From an uncultured Saprospiraceae bacterium (GTDB lineage: Bacteria > Bacteroidota > Bacteroidia > Chitinophagales > Saprospiraceae): a DNA stretch of 37,935 bases. Shown here one piece after another: positions 9,105-18,941 of the stretch; within the stretch, counting starts at the first letter, position 1, and every line of letters starts with the position of its first letter. The position numbers were made by a program, and so were the translations under genes. The stretch spans positions 1 through 37,935 of the forward strand of contig CALJIQ010000113.1 of assembly GCA_937973995.1 (NCBI GenBank), written 5' to 3'. Under the pieces are notes generated by a model. That model worked only from the letters and a program-made list of their open reading frames with translations. It did not search any database and was not told the DNA's origin.

Positions 9105-10565
9105 ATGTTTAGCCAATTCAATGATCGCCAAAGTCTATCTGCTATTTTATTAATAGCCTATTTTCTGTTTATTCTTCTGGTAGTTTTCAGAAGTCAAAAA
9201 GATGAAAATAGTGAAGACTATTTCTTAGCAGGAAGGCGACTGCCCTTTTGGGCATTGTCCATTACGTTTATTGCTTCTTGGTGGGGCGGTGGGTCAGCGG
9301 TGGACTTAATTGACCAAGCATTTACGAACGGTATCAGTTCTTTTTGGATTTATGGGATGCCTGTTTTGTTTTCTACTTTCCTGATGTTTTTGTTTGCAAA
9401 AGGCATTCGTAAGATTGGAACGATTAGCCAACCTCAATTAATGGAAGCTCGGTATAATGTTGCTTCAGCTCAATTGTTATCCGTACTGATATTAATTTTT
9501 ATGGTGATTGGGAGTGCCGTGCAGGTGATTGTCATTGGTCGGTTTTTTAGTACCTTTTTTTCTATTAGCTATGAATTAGCAGCAATTATTGGAACCTTGA
9601 TTGTATTGGCGTATTCTGTGGTGGGCGGTTTTAAAGGAGTGGTGTTGACCGATATTTTACAATTTGTTTTTTTATTAATTTCAGCTATTACTCTATTTCT
9701 TTTTGCCTATAATGGGGCAGGGGGCTTTAGTGGTTTGACTGCTACGATTGAGCAACAAGATCTTCCTCACTTCTTTGATTTTACCCATAATCTAAGTCAA
9801 AATATGGCGTACATTATCACTTTCGGTGCAGCATGGATGATACAAGCAAATATCTGGCAACGCATTTCCGCTACCCGAACGCCTACGGATGCGAAGAAAA
9901 TGATGATGATGAGTTTTTGTGCCTTTTTACCGCTCTACTTATTGGTCACCCTGACAGGGATGTTGAGCAAGGGATTATATGAAACCATTCCAGAAGGAGG
10001 CATTGCTGCGGCCATGATTTTCGACCATATGCCCACTTTTTTGTCCGCGCTTATTTTCGTAGGTATTTGCTCAGCGATTATGTCCACGATGGATTCCCTG
10101 ATTAATACAGGTGCCTTGGTGTTGACGGTTGATTTGTATCAACAAAAATATAAAGAGGCAACTGACCAGAAAATGGTTTCGGTTGGTCGATACGCTACCT
10201 TACTGGTTGCACTACTTAGCTTATTTATCGGCATCAATATCAACTCTATTTTAACCGTCTCTTGGATTGGTTCTGACTTCCTAGCTACAGGGGCTTTTGT
10301 ACCGTTGGTGATGGGCTTTATTTGGAAACGAGGGACTTCGGCTGGGGCGATGGCTTCGATGATTTTTGGAATTTTATTTTCTTCTTTCAATTTATTAGCT
10401 GCCTTTGAGATTGGCATTACGATGCCATGGGAAATAGCTTCTACGCAACAGGCAATGACGGGGATGTTGATTTCTTTACTGCTATATGTGGTTGTTAGCC
10501 TATTCACGACCCCTTCAACTAAGGCAACGACTTTTATCCAGAAAGCTGGGATGTTGGAAACATAG
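9105..10565 (+). CDS. Sodium:solute symporter (SSS family)
   Basis: Multi-TM; YFLAGRRLPFWALSITFIASWWGGGSAVDL, VVGGFKGVVLTDILQFVFLL, CSAIMSTMDSLINTGALVLTVDLYQ. Confidence 0.93.
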   Translation: MFSQFNDRQSLSAILLIAYFLFILLVVFRSQKDENSEDYFLAGRRLPFWALSITFIASWWGGGSAVDLIDQAFTNGISSFWIYGMPVLFSTFLMFLFAKGIRKIGTISQPQLMEARYNVASAQLLSVLILIFMVIGSAVQVIVIGRFFSTFFSISYELAAIIGTLIVLAYSVVGGFKGVVLTDILQFVFLLISAITLFLFAYNGAGGFSGLTATIEQQDLPHFFDFTHNLSQNMAYIITFGAAWMIQANIWQRISATRTPTDAKKMMMMSFCAFLPLYLLVTLTGMLSKGLYETIPEGGIAAAMIFDHMPTFLSALIFVGICSAIMSTMDSLINTGALVLTVDLYQQKYKEATDQKMVSVGRYATLLVALLSLFIGININSILTVSWIGSDFLATGAFVPLVMGFIWKRGTSAGAMASMIFGILFSSFNLLAAFEIGITMPWEIASTQQAMTGMLISLLLYVVVSLFTTPSTKATTFIQKAGMLET

Positions 10566-10707
10566 GGCTTGTGCAGAAATAAACGTTTCAATTTTAGGAT
10601 AGGATGTTCGTTTTCTTTCGTACCTTGAAACTACTGCTACGTTTCGAAACTTATGAAACACAGCACTACTTTATTATCTTTTTGAAAAATCAACTAATAC
10701 AAACACC

Positions 10708-11598
10708 ATGCAAAGAATAGGAATTTTTCTTTTCACAATCTTATGCCTTGCTTGCAATCCTTCCATAAAAAACCTTACTAGCAATAATGCGAATACCTCC
10801 AAATGGACAGATATTTTCAATGGAAAAAATCTAGAGGGTTGGACCATGAAAATTAACACGTACCCATTGGGAGAGAATTTTGCCAATACCTTTCGAGTAG
10901 AAGACGGCATACTGAAAATTAGGTATGATGGCTACGGTGATAATTTTAATAGTCGCTTTGGAGCGCTTTTCTATAATAAAGAGTTGACGAATTATCGCTT
11001 AAAAGTAGAGTATCGCTTTGTAGGCGAGACTGCCCCTGGCGCACCTGAGTGGGGCTATCGAGATAGTGGGGTGCAATTCCATAGTCAGTCCCCTAGTTCT
11101 ATGAAAATTGATCAACCTTTTCCTGTTAGTTTAGAATACAATCTTCATGGAGGGAATGGAACGGATGAGCGACCTGTCGGGGAGATTTGTGCCAATGGAA
11201 TGCTGGTAGAAATTGATGGAGAACCTAATACGTCTTACTGCACGCCTGCAAGGGTCAAAAGAACTTTTCATGGCGACCAATGGGTTACTTTGGAGATTGA
11301 TGTAAGGGACGGAACGATCACCCACTTTGTAAATGGAGAAGAAATATTATCCTATGCTAATCCAGTGTTTAATGCAGAACATGAACTGGGAAAAACCTTT
11401 ATTGAAAATGGAAATAAGACCGTGTCTAATGGATATATTTCGTTACAATCAAATAGTCATCCGATTGATTTCCGGAACATTCAGTTAATGGAATATCCCT
11501 CGAAATCTGCCGACCTCCTTATCAAAAATGGTCGCATCATAGGCACGGGTAATCCTTGGTACTATGGCGACCTTGCGATCCAAGATGGAAAAATCTAG
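10708..11598 (+). CDS. DUF1080 (3-keto-disaccharide hydrolase-like) lipoprotein with truncated amidohydrolase/D-aminoacylase N-terminus at its C-end
   Basis: WTDIFNGKNLEGWTMK...YRLKVEYRF...YRDSGVQFHSQ; C-terminal DLLIKNGRIIGTGNPWYYGDLAIQDGKI then TAG. Confidence 0.85.
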   Translation: MQRIGIFLFTILCLACNPSIKNLTSNNANTSKWTDIFNGKNLEGWTMKINTYPLGENFANTFRVEDGILKIRYDGYGDNFNSRFGALFYNKELTNYRLKVEYRFVGETAPGAPEWGYRDSGVQFHSQSPSSMKIDQPFPVSLEYNLHGGNGTDERPVGEICANGMLVEIDGEPNTSYCTPARVKRTFHGDQWVTLEIDVRDGTITHFVNGEEILSYANPVFNAEHELGKTFIENGNKTVSNGYISLQSNSHPIDFRNIQLMEYPSKSADLLIKNGRIIGTGNPWYYGDLAIQDGKI

Positions 11599-11703
11599 GC
11601 TATTGACCAATCATTAAATGATGGAATTAACCAGCCCAAAAAATTCCAAAATCCATTTTTTTAAACTAAATTTGGAAAAATAACTCAAGAAATTAAATTC
11701 AAA

Positions 11704-12318
11704 ATGAATTCGACAACATTTGGCGAATTAATTAAGCAAGCAAGAATAGAAAAGGGATTGGCGTTGAGAGAAGTAGCCGCAGCGATCGCATTAGATCAAT
11801 CTCAACTAAGTAAGGTAGAGAGAGATAAAATGGTGGCACCGCAACGTGTTATCTCAAAATTGGCTACCTGCTTGGATGTGGAATACAAGGAACTTCAAAT
11901 AAAATATTTGAGCGATAAACTTTACCAAGAATTAATAGACGTGGATTTTAGTATGGAGTCTTTAAAACTAGCAGGCAAAAGGTTAGCAACGGAGAAATCA
12001 ACTATCTCTTCTGATGCAGCAAAAAAGAAATTGATTAAACGAATAGCTAGCTATCTGAAAAATAAGCCGATTGAAAGAGTATGGGTATTTGGGTCTTTTG
12101 CCAGAAATGAAGAAGGGGTAGATAGTGATATTGACCTCTTGATTAGATTTTCAAAACCTAATAAGATGGATTTATTCGAGTACATCGGTATCCGACAGGA
12201 CTTGGAAGACTTAACTGGCAGACCAATAGACTTGGTGGAAGAGGGGCAGGAACTGGAGAAAATCAAACCATTCATAAATAAAGACAAACAATTAATTTAT
12301 GAAAGAAAAGCTAGCTAA
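11704..12318 (+). CDS. mntA: XRE-family HTH fused to MNT-type nucleotidyltransferase (MntA-like antitoxin)
   Basis: HTH FGELIKQARIEKGLALREVAAAIALDQSQLSKVE; NTase GSFARNEEGVDSDIDLLI (GSx10DxD). Confidence 0.88.
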   Translation: MNSTTFGELIKQARIEKGLALREVAAAIALDQSQLSKVERDKMVAPQRVISKLATCLDVEYKELQIKYLSDKLYQELIDVDFSMESLKLAGKRLATEKSTISSDAAKKKLIKRIASYLKNKPIERVWVFGSFARNEEGVDSDIDLLIRFSKPNKMDLFEYIGIRQDLEDLTGRPIDLVEEGQELEKIKPFINKDKQLIYERKAS

Positions 12319-12658
12319 GGAAGAAAGACTAACCCATATCTTAGAAGCCATTGATCGAATTTTTAGATTTGTAGAGGACTTAGATTTTGAAGCATTTCTA
12401 AAAAATGAAATGGCTCAATATGCAGTGATAAAAAATTTTGAAATCATAGGAGAAGCAGCTTATCAATTACCAAAAGAATACAGGGAAGAAAATGAAGAAA
12501 TTGAATGGCGAAAAATAATGGGTCTAAGACATGTTCTAGTACACGATTATTACAAGATCAACAAAGAAATCGTATGGAATACGATACACGAAAAATTATT
12601 AGAATTAAGAGCAGCTATTATTCAGCTCATTGAAAGAGAAAAAGGAAAAACTTCCTGA
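12299..12658 (+). CDS. hepT: HEPN-domain RNase toxin, HepT-like (DUF86)
   Basis: RHVLVHDYY (Rx4HxY); GEAAYQLPKEYRE; overlaps the MNT gene by 20 bp. Confidence 0.9.
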   Translation: MKEKLAKEERLTHILEAIDRIFRFVEDLDFEAFLKNEMAQYAVIKNFEIIGEAAYQLPKEYREENEEIEWRKIMGLRHVLVHDYYKINKEIVWNTIHEKLLELRAAIIQLIEREKGKTS

Positions 12659-12760
12659 GCAAAAAAACACACGAGTCTAGATCCGTGACTAACTAATCTG
12701 TAGCTTAAATTCTGTATTTTATTAATCCCTTATTACTTAGAGACTAATTTTTTAAAAAAA

Positions 12761-13096
12761 ATGAATGTACCAAACATCATAACCGCCATTTGCAGCCTCC
12801 TATTTTTTATGGTCGGAGCGGATAAATTTTTATCTTTTTTAGAACCCCCTTGTTCCTTAGAGAGTAGCATCTCCCCGATGGTTTGGATGGGATTAGGCGC
12901 TTTACAATTGGTTTCAGGTATCCTTTTATGGTTACCTAATTTTAGAAAGCCAGTGGCAGGGTTCTGGGCAGTTTTTATGGTAGTCTTCACAATCGTACAT
13001 CTCACGCAGAATACCTATGATGTGGGTGGTGCTGCGTCTATGGCATTGATGTTAGGCGTGTTAGCTTGGAATCCCAGTTTCTTAAGAGGTAAGTAG
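12761..13096 (+). CDS. Small DoxX-like integral membrane protein
   Basis: About four TM helices; FMVGADKFLSFL...GLGALQLVSGILLWLP. Confidence 0.6.
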   Translation: MNVPNIITAICSLLFFMVGADKFLSFLEPPCSLESSISPMVWMGLGALQLVSGILLWLPNFRKPVAGFWAVFMVVFTIVHLTQNTYDVGGAASMALMLGVLAWNPSFLRGK

Positions 13097-13230
13097 TCTG
13101 ACAAAAATAAGTTAACAACTTTGCTTGTCAGTTGATTGATTATTAATTACTGATTATTAGCTAATTAGGCGTGTTCAGTAGCGTCTGGAAAATAATTAAT
13201 AATCAATAATTAATAATGTCACACTACTTA
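13090..13230. repeat. MITE-like element, family 2, copy A
   Basis: TIR taagtagtctgac / gtcacactactta (12/13 complementary); second copy at 34375-34508. Confidence 0.9.
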
Positions 13231-13255
13231 AGGGTAAATAAATAAGACACCAACT

Positions 13256-13603
13256 ATGGAAGAAGAATTACTGTTCGAAAGAATAAGAAATCTGCTAACT
13301 GTCAAAGAAATCTATTGGACAGAAAAGAAAATGATGGGGGGCATCACTTTTATGATAGATGAAAAAATGTGTTTTGGTAGTTTTAAAGGAGGGCTATTGT
13401 GTCGGATAGATCCAGAAGAAAAAGAGACCCTTCTAGCTAAGGAAGGTACGGAACGAGTGTTTCAAGGAGGTAGAGAAATGAAAGGCTATGTTTTAGTTTT
13501 ATCCGAAAAATATGATTCAGATCATGAATTAGAATTTTGGATTTCCAAGTGTTTGGAGTTCAATCCGAAGGCAAAAGCTAGTAAGAAAAAGAAGAAGAAA
13601 TGA
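13256..13603 (+). CDS. TfoX N-terminal-domain family protein
   Basis: EKKMMGGITFMIDEKMCFGSFKGGLLCRIDPEEKE...GREMKGYVLV. Confidence 0.8.
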   Translation: MEEELLFERIRNLLTVKEIYWTEKKMMGGITFMIDEKMCFGSFKGGLLCRIDPEEKETLLAKEGTERVFQGGREMKGYVLVLSEKYDSDHELEFWISKCLEFNPKAKASKKKKKK

Positions 13604-14007
13604 TGATGAAGAAATTGCTACAATGGATAGAAACGAATCCTAAAAATCTATTCCTAATTGATGGAGTGGGAGCGCTGGTGACTGCATTTTTTTTGGGCGT
13701 CCTACTAGTCCGTTTTGAATGGTTTTTTGGTATTCCAGCTTCGATTTTATATTACCTTGCCATACTACCTGTTTTTTATGCAGGGTATGATTTTTTTAGT
13801 TACCAAAAGAAGATTCACCAAATAAGTCCTTACCTGAGAGGCATAGCTATTTTGAATTTATTGTATTGTTGCTTATCCCTTGGTCTTGCGTTCTATCATA
13901 AAGAGACCATAACTATGTGGGGATGGATCTATATTTTAAATGAAACTATTATTATCGTTTCTCTTGCTGTCTTTGAACTAAAAACTGCAAACAAACTGAT
14001 AGAATAA
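13600..14007 (+). CDS. Hypothetical integral membrane protein, translationally coupled to upstream gene (ATGA overlap)
   Basis: Four hydrophobic segments; start overlaps upstream stop. Confidence 0.7.
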   Translation: MMMKKLLQWIETNPKNLFLIDGVGALVTAFFLGVLLVRFEWFFGIPASILYYLAILPVFYAGYDFFSYQKKIHQISPYLRGIAILNLLYCCLSLGLAFYHKETITMWGWIYILNETIIIVSLAVFELKTANKLIE

Positions 14008-14026
14008 AACGACTGCTTAAGCGTCA

Positions 14027-15214
14027 TTAAACGGACTGATAAGTCCTCCGCAATTGAATAAACGTCAACCCCAAAGCAATCACCACCGAGAACGATAAAA
14101 AACCAAAGCTCCAAATCAAATTAGTCCTATTAGAAATAAATCCTAATAGGACAGGTCCAAGAAGAAACCCAGCGAATCCAATTCCTGAAACAAGGGAAAT
14201 ACCAACTGAAGCAACCACTCCATCCGTTCTCCCCGCCAATCGAAAAATCTCTGGGATAATAACAGAAAGCCCTAGACCCAATATGCCAAAGCCTAATATA
14301 GCTAAATATAGATTAGAAGTAATGATAAAGAAATAGGCACCAAAAGCGATCAAACAACCATAGCCGATCGTATTGACCGTTCCAAATTTTTGACTAATGC
14401 CATCTCCTAAAAATCGACCAATGGTCATACAAAGAGAAAAGGCAATAAATCCAAATCCTGCTTTGCTTTCAGTTACTTTGACAATATCAAAAAAGAATAA
14501 ATTGCTCCAGTGTTCCACGGCCCCTTCATTAAACATGATAATAAAGGCGATGATAGACAAACCAAGCAACAGTCGAATACTTTTGAATTGATTCCCCTGA
14601 TCTGTTTTAGGAATTACTTTTTCCTTAATGGATTGATAGTGTTTTGCTAACCATATATTGGAGGCAATAATAAAGAAGGTGATCGTCAGCATATGCCAAC
14701 TTGGACTGGAAAAAATCGTCATTAGCGCACTACCGATACTAGCACCGATAAAGCCTCCTAAACTAAAAAAACCATGCGCAGCAGACATGAAATTTTTGTC
14801 ATTGGTTTCTTCTATGGTAGAGACCAACGCATTCATGGCTATATCGGTATATCCTGAAAATATCCCGGTCATCAACAGACTACCACAAAGCAGCCAATAG
14901 GTGGGAGCTATGATGGGAAGATTATAAGATAAAGCAAATAAAACAATGCCAATAATGGTGGAATTACCAACGCCAATTTTTCGATTGACCAAGGGGATAA
15001 AAGGAATAGAAATTAGCAATCCCAAGGCCAAGGAGAAGAGCGCTACTCCTATTTGCGCATCATTCAATTCCAATTTCGTTTTTACATAAGGGAGATACAA
15101 TACCCAAGTCCCTGTTACAATATTGAGCGAAGCAAATACCCAAGCAGGCGCAAAATAGATTCGATTGGATAAAATAAGTCTTAATGACTCCATGTATATA
15201 TGTTTAGAAGTCAC
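14027..15214 (-). CDS. MFS transporter
   Basis: 12-TM pattern; LNDAQIGVALFSLALGLLISIPF, FSLCMTIGRFLGDGISQKFG. Confidence 0.88.
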   Translation of the reverse strand: MTSKHIYMESLRLILSNRIYFAPAWVFASLNIVTGTWVLYLPYVKTKLELNDAQIGVALFSLALGLLISIPFIPLVNRKIGVGNSTIIGIVLFALSYNLPIIAPTYWLLCGSLLMTGIFSGYTDIAMNALVSTIEETNDKNFMSAAHGFFSLGGFIGASIGSALMTIFSSPSWHMLTITFFIIASNIWLAKHYQSIKEKVIPKTDQGNQFKSIRLLLGLSIIAFIIMFNEGAVEHWSNLFFFDIVKVTESKAGFGFIAFSLCMTIGRFLGDGISQKFGTVNTIGYGCLIAFGAYFFIITSNLYLAILGFGILGLGLSVIIPEIFRLAGRTDGVVASVGISLVSGIGFAGFLLGPVLLGFISNRTNLIWSFGFLSFSVVIALGLTFIQLRRTYQSV

Positions 15215-15426
15215 GCTTTACTGTCAGACCGCTTACGGCTGTCAGATTGATTGTTATGACAGTTATTGGAAGATAAAATCTCTGACTTCTTTTGAGAATA
15301 GTGCAGCAAAGAAACAAGAAAGACCAGACTTATCCTATAAAGAAATACGCCTTCTTGAATACGATCTATTCTATGGCTTTCTAATGGCGAACAAAAAAAT
15401 TATATTTGTCATAGTTAAAGCCTACT

Positions 15427-15454
15427 TGCCGAGCTGGCGTCAGCCAGCGAGGCA
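15427..15454. repeat. REP-like hairpin
   Basis: tgccgagctggcgtcagccagcgaggca; related to 24285-24311. Confidence 0.7.
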
Positions 15455-15482
15455 GATCAATAATTAGTGATAATCCCCGAAA

Positions 15483-15965
15483 ATGCAGAAATTTAAATCC
15501 ACTTTAGAAATCATAGTTGGAAATCCATTTGTGTTTCTTCCCTTGCCAATTCTGCGGTTTGTTTTCCAACAAGCTAAAAAGAATAAAGGTCCTATTCCCG
15601 TAAGAGGAACGATCAATGGAAAGCCCTATCAGCAAACCTTAGTAAAGTATAGTGGAGATTGGCGATTATATATTAACTTGAAAATGCTTAAAAATTCGCC
15701 TAAGAGAATTGGAGAAACAATTGAAGTAGCAATTGAATTTGACCCAAGCGATCGAACCATTGCTCCCCATCCTAAATGGACCAAAGCTTTAGCGAAGAAT
15801 AAAGCTGCCAAAAAAGTATTTGAACAACTCTCTCCCTCTAGACAAAAAGAAATTGTACGGTATATTGCTAATTTAAAAACGGAGAAGAGTGTTGACAAAA
15901 ATGTAACTAGAGCCATTAATTTCTTACTTGGAAAAGAAAGTTTTGTAGGGAGGGATCAACCATAA
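15483..15965 (+). CDS. DUF1905/YdeI (OmpD-associated) family protein
   Basis: GPIPVRGTINGKPYQQTLVKYSGDWRLYINLKML...; C-terminal ALAKNKAAKKVFEQLSPSRQKEIVRYIANLKTEKS. Confidence 0.82.
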   Translation: MQKFKSTLEIIVGNPFVFLPLPILRFVFQQAKKNKGPIPVRGTINGKPYQQTLVKYSGDWRLYINLKMLKNSPKRIGETIEVAIEFDPSDRTIAPHPKWTKALAKNKAAKKVFEQLSPSRQKEIVRYIANLKTEKSVDKNVTRAINFLLGKESFVGRDQP

Positions 15966-16015
15966 GATAGAAGTGCCCACATGCTGGTAGAAAAAAGACA
16001 GCGAAATCATAATTT

Positions 16016-17008
16016 ATGAAAATATTAGTAACAGGCAGTAGTGGTCATTTAGGAGAAGCCCTTTGTCGAACTTTGAAAAAAAAACAAATTGGTTGTATTG
16101 GGATTGACATTAAAGAAGGGCCATATACCACTCAGATTGGTTCCATAACCGATCCTTCATTTGTTAACCAAGTTGTAGAAAATATAGATTATGTAGTACA
16201 CACAGCCACCCTCCATAAACCACATATAGTTACTCACTCTAAACAAGATTTTATTGATACCAATATAACTGGTACGCTCAATCTTTTAGAAGCTGCTAAG
16301 CGTAAAGGTGTGAAAGGATGTATTTTCACCAGTACTACTAGCACCTTTGGTGACCAATTACGCCCAACCAAAGGAGAACCTGCTGTTTGGGTAACGGAAG
16401 ACCTTACTCCAATACCCAAAAACATCTATGGCGTAACAAAATTGGCAGCAGAAGATTTATGTCAATTGTATGTTCGCAATCACCAATTACCTTGCCTTAT
16501 TTTGAAAACATCTCGATTCTTCTCAGAAGCGGATGACAATAAACAACTCCGAGAAACGTATGAGGATTTAAATATCAAAGCTAATGAATATCTGCATAGA
16601 AGAGTAGATATTGAGGATGTCGTTTCAGCGCATTTGCTAGCTATTGAAAAAGTAGTGGACCTTGGTTTTCAAAAATATATTATCAGTGCCACATCGCCTT
16701 TTACCAAAAAAGACTTATTAAATTTACATACAGATGCTACGAAAGTAGTTTCTAGTATTTATCCTGAATTTGAAACACTATATAAACGAAAGGGATGGAA
16801 AATGCTACCTCAAATAGGTCGAGTGTATGTCAATGCAAAGGCAAGAAATGAGTTAGGTTGGCAACCCAAATATGACTTTCAACATATTTTAAATTGTCTT
16901 GAAAAAGACCAAGATTATAGAAGTGCTTTAACCTTAGAATTAGGGATTAAAGGTTACCACACTACGAAATTTGAAGAAAGCCCTTATCCAGTAATTGAAA
17001 AAAAGTAG
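16016..17008 (+). CDS. NAD-dependent epimerase/dehydratase (extended SDR)
   Basis: VTGSSGHLGEAL nucleotide-binding motif; NIYGVTKLAAEDL (YxxxK). Confidence 0.92.
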   Translation: MKILVTGSSGHLGEALCRTLKKKQIGCIGIDIKEGPYTTQIGSITDPSFVNQVVENIDYVVHTATLHKPHIVTHSKQDFIDTNITGTLNLLEAAKRKGVKGCIFTSTTSTFGDQLRPTKGEPAVWVTEDLTPIPKNIYGVTKLAAEDLCQLYVRNHQLPCLILKTSRFFSEADDNKQLRETYEDLNIKANEYLHRRVDIEDVVSAHLLAIEKVVDLGFQKYIISATSPFTKKDLLNLHTDATKVVSSIYPEFETLYKRKGWKMLPQIGRVYVNAKARNELGWQPKYDFQHILNCLEKDQDYRSALTLELGIKGYHTTKFEESPYPVIEKK

Positions 17009-17197
17009 ACCACATCTAAGCATACAAAATGTACATTCAAAAATGAGTACTAAGAAAGATTTTCTAACCATCATTAACAATATAAGGAGTTAGTAAAATG
17101 GTCTAGATTGGTATTTCAAAAAAAAACAAACACCATCAAAAAGATGATGATGCCTGATTAAAAATTCACGATATTTTATAGGGATTTTTCTATTGGC

Positions 17198-18454
17198 TTA
17201 TTTTTTAACTATGCCTTCTTTCTTCTTAATTAGATATTTTTTTTCAGCCTCATTTTTAACAAGCGCAATAGCCTTGTCAAGACTCTCCAAAGCTTTCTGA
17301 ATTTCTTTCTTTAAAAGATGTAACTCAGCAACCGTACCGTAATACAAATAGGACCTTTGTTCCAAAGTTGCTGGTTGGATTTTTTTCAGTATAGTGGAGG
17401 CTTCCGTAGCATTATTTAAGCGAACATACACATAAGCAAGGTTCATTAAGTATAGGTCAGAAGGTTGTAATTCATAGAGTTGTTGGTAATACTGAAGAAT
17501 CTTTTTCCAATTTGTCTGTTGAAAGGTTTTTGCTTTTAAATGTTCGGCAGCAATCGCCGCTTCGTAATGGTAAGTAGATAGGGTATTTTCTTTTGTTGCT
17601 TTTACCATAGCATCATGTCCAGCAAAAATTAATGGTCGAAACCATTTTCTTCTATCTTGTTGTTGCAGGTCTATTATTTCATTAGCTTCGTTTAATTTAC
17701 TATCCAATCTGGCTGCCTGAAAGCACATTAATCCAAAGAGCGCATTGGCGGCAGCCGTGTCGGTAAACTTGTTTTTTAAAAGCATTTTATTTAATCGAAT
17801 GGCCTCCCCGCAAAGATCTTTTCGTACCAATATTTCTTTGCTGCCCGAATGAAAACCTTCGTTGAATAACAGATATAATACTTCCAACACACTTTCCATT
17901 CTACTCGGTAATTCTTTTCCTTGAGGTATTTGAAATTCGATTTGGTTGGATTTAATAGTCTTTCTTGCTCTGGTTAATCGCTTTTTTACGGTTTCTTCTT
18001 TGAGCAATAAGGCGGAAGCAATTTCTTTTCGACTAAATCCCGATATGGTCTTTAACGCAAATGCAATTTGATCTCGTAAATGGAGCGTTGGATGACAGGC
18101 CATGAAGATCATTCTTAATTGTGCATCCTCTATCTCGTGGTCCAGGAAAACCTCTCGCAATGCGATTACCGCCAAGCCGTTATTGAGATTGGGTAATCTT
18201 TTGTGTTCGGCGTTAATCTTTCTAAACAAATCGATGACTCGATTCTTAGCAGCCGTCATTAGCCATCCTTCTGGGTTGGGGGGGATTTCCTTGCGCCACA
18301 TAGCTAAGGCTTTCGCAAAAGTATCCTGTACGGCATCTTCGATGGTCTCTAGATGTTCCGAACCAAAAATACGAATCATGACCGCTACCATTTTTCCGTA
18401 TTGATGACGGAATAGATGGTCAACGATTTGTTCTTTGTTTTCTCTGTTTAGCAT
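17198..18454 (-). CDS. ECF42-like RNA polymerase sigma factor with C-terminal TPR-like extension
   Basis: Sigma regions 2/4 plus VLEVLYLLFNEGFH and helical repeat C-terminus; adjacent DGPF protein. Confidence 0.9.
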   Translation of the reverse strand: MLNRENKEQIVDHLFRHQYGKMVAVMIRIFGSEHLETIEDAVQDTFAKALAMWRKEIPPNPEGWLMTAAKNRVIDLFRKINAEHKRLPNLNNGLAVIALREVFLDHEIEDAQLRMIFMACHPTLHLRDQIAFALKTISGFSRKEIASALLLKEETVKKRLTRARKTIKSNQIEFQIPQGKELPSRMESVLEVLYLLFNEGFHSGSKEILVRKDLCGEAIRLNKMLLKNKFTDTAAANALFGLMCFQAARLDSKLNEANEIIDLQQQDRRKWFRPLIFAGHDAMVKATKENTLSTYHYEAAIAAEHLKAKTFQQTNWKKILQYYQQLYELQPSDLYLMNLAYVYVRLNNATEASTILKKIQPATLEQRSYLYYGTVAELHLLKKEIQKALESLDKAIALVKNEAEKKYLIKKKEGIVKK

Positions 18455-18484
18455 AGCTGGATTGCTAGATCATCAGCGCCTAAA

Positions 18485-18518
18485 TTTACGGGGGCACCCT
18501 TTTAAGTGACCCCGTAAA
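18485..18518. terminator. Stem-loop between DGPF gene and ECF42 gene
   Basis: tttacgggg / ccccgtaaa perfect 9-bp stem. Confidence 0.5.
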
Positions 18519-18536
18519 GCTCAACCAACAAGATTA

Positions 18537-18890
18537 CTAAGACGGTTTATCAAACACAATTACCTCTCGTATTTCAACTCTCCCACCCAAGTCATAATCT
18601 GGATAATCTTGAGAAATTTCAATAGCGCCCTCATAGTCCTTCGCTTTGACAATATAATACCCGCCTACCAATTCCTTCAATTCTGTAGAAGTCTTGTCGG
18701 TTACTACTCGCTGTGGACCTGTTACGTGCTTTCCGTGAGAATGTAAAGCATGACCACTTTTAAGTTGACCAGCCGCTTCCATTTTTTCTTGCCAAGTCCA
18801 CCATTTGCCCATTCTCTCCTGCATTTCTTCAGGAGAAAGATCCATGGTTTCATAATTTGTACCAACGAATATTAGCATAAAGTCTTTCAT
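18537..18890 (-). CDS. YCII-related/DGPF domain protein
   Basis: MKDFMLIFVGTNYETMDLSPEEMQERMGKWWTWQEKMEAAGQLKSGHAL...GGYYIVKAKDYEGAIEISQDYP. Confidence 0.9.
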   Translation of the reverse strand: MKDFMLIFVGTNYETMDLSPEEMQERMGKWWTWQEKMEAAGQLKSGHALHSHGKHVTGPQRVVTDKTSTELKELVGGYYIVKAKDYEGAIEISQDYPDYDLGGRVEIREVIVFDKPS

Positions 18891-18941
18891 GATTTCGATT
18901 TTTTAATTTTAGGAATTGTTTTAAAATTTGATTTTATGTTT

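Noticed and set aside
10139-10591. 150-aa ORF antisense to the symporter
   Set aside because: Mirror frame of a strong CDS; no recognisable family.
13090-13230. AT-rich repeated units as a CRISPR array
   Set aside because: Only imperfect ATTATTAATTA-type repeats with no regular spacers and no cas genes; explained as a MITE-like hairpin element.
15165-15467. 100-aa plus-strand ORF
   Set aside because: Overlaps the MFS gene start and reads through a REP-like hairpin; no family resemblance.
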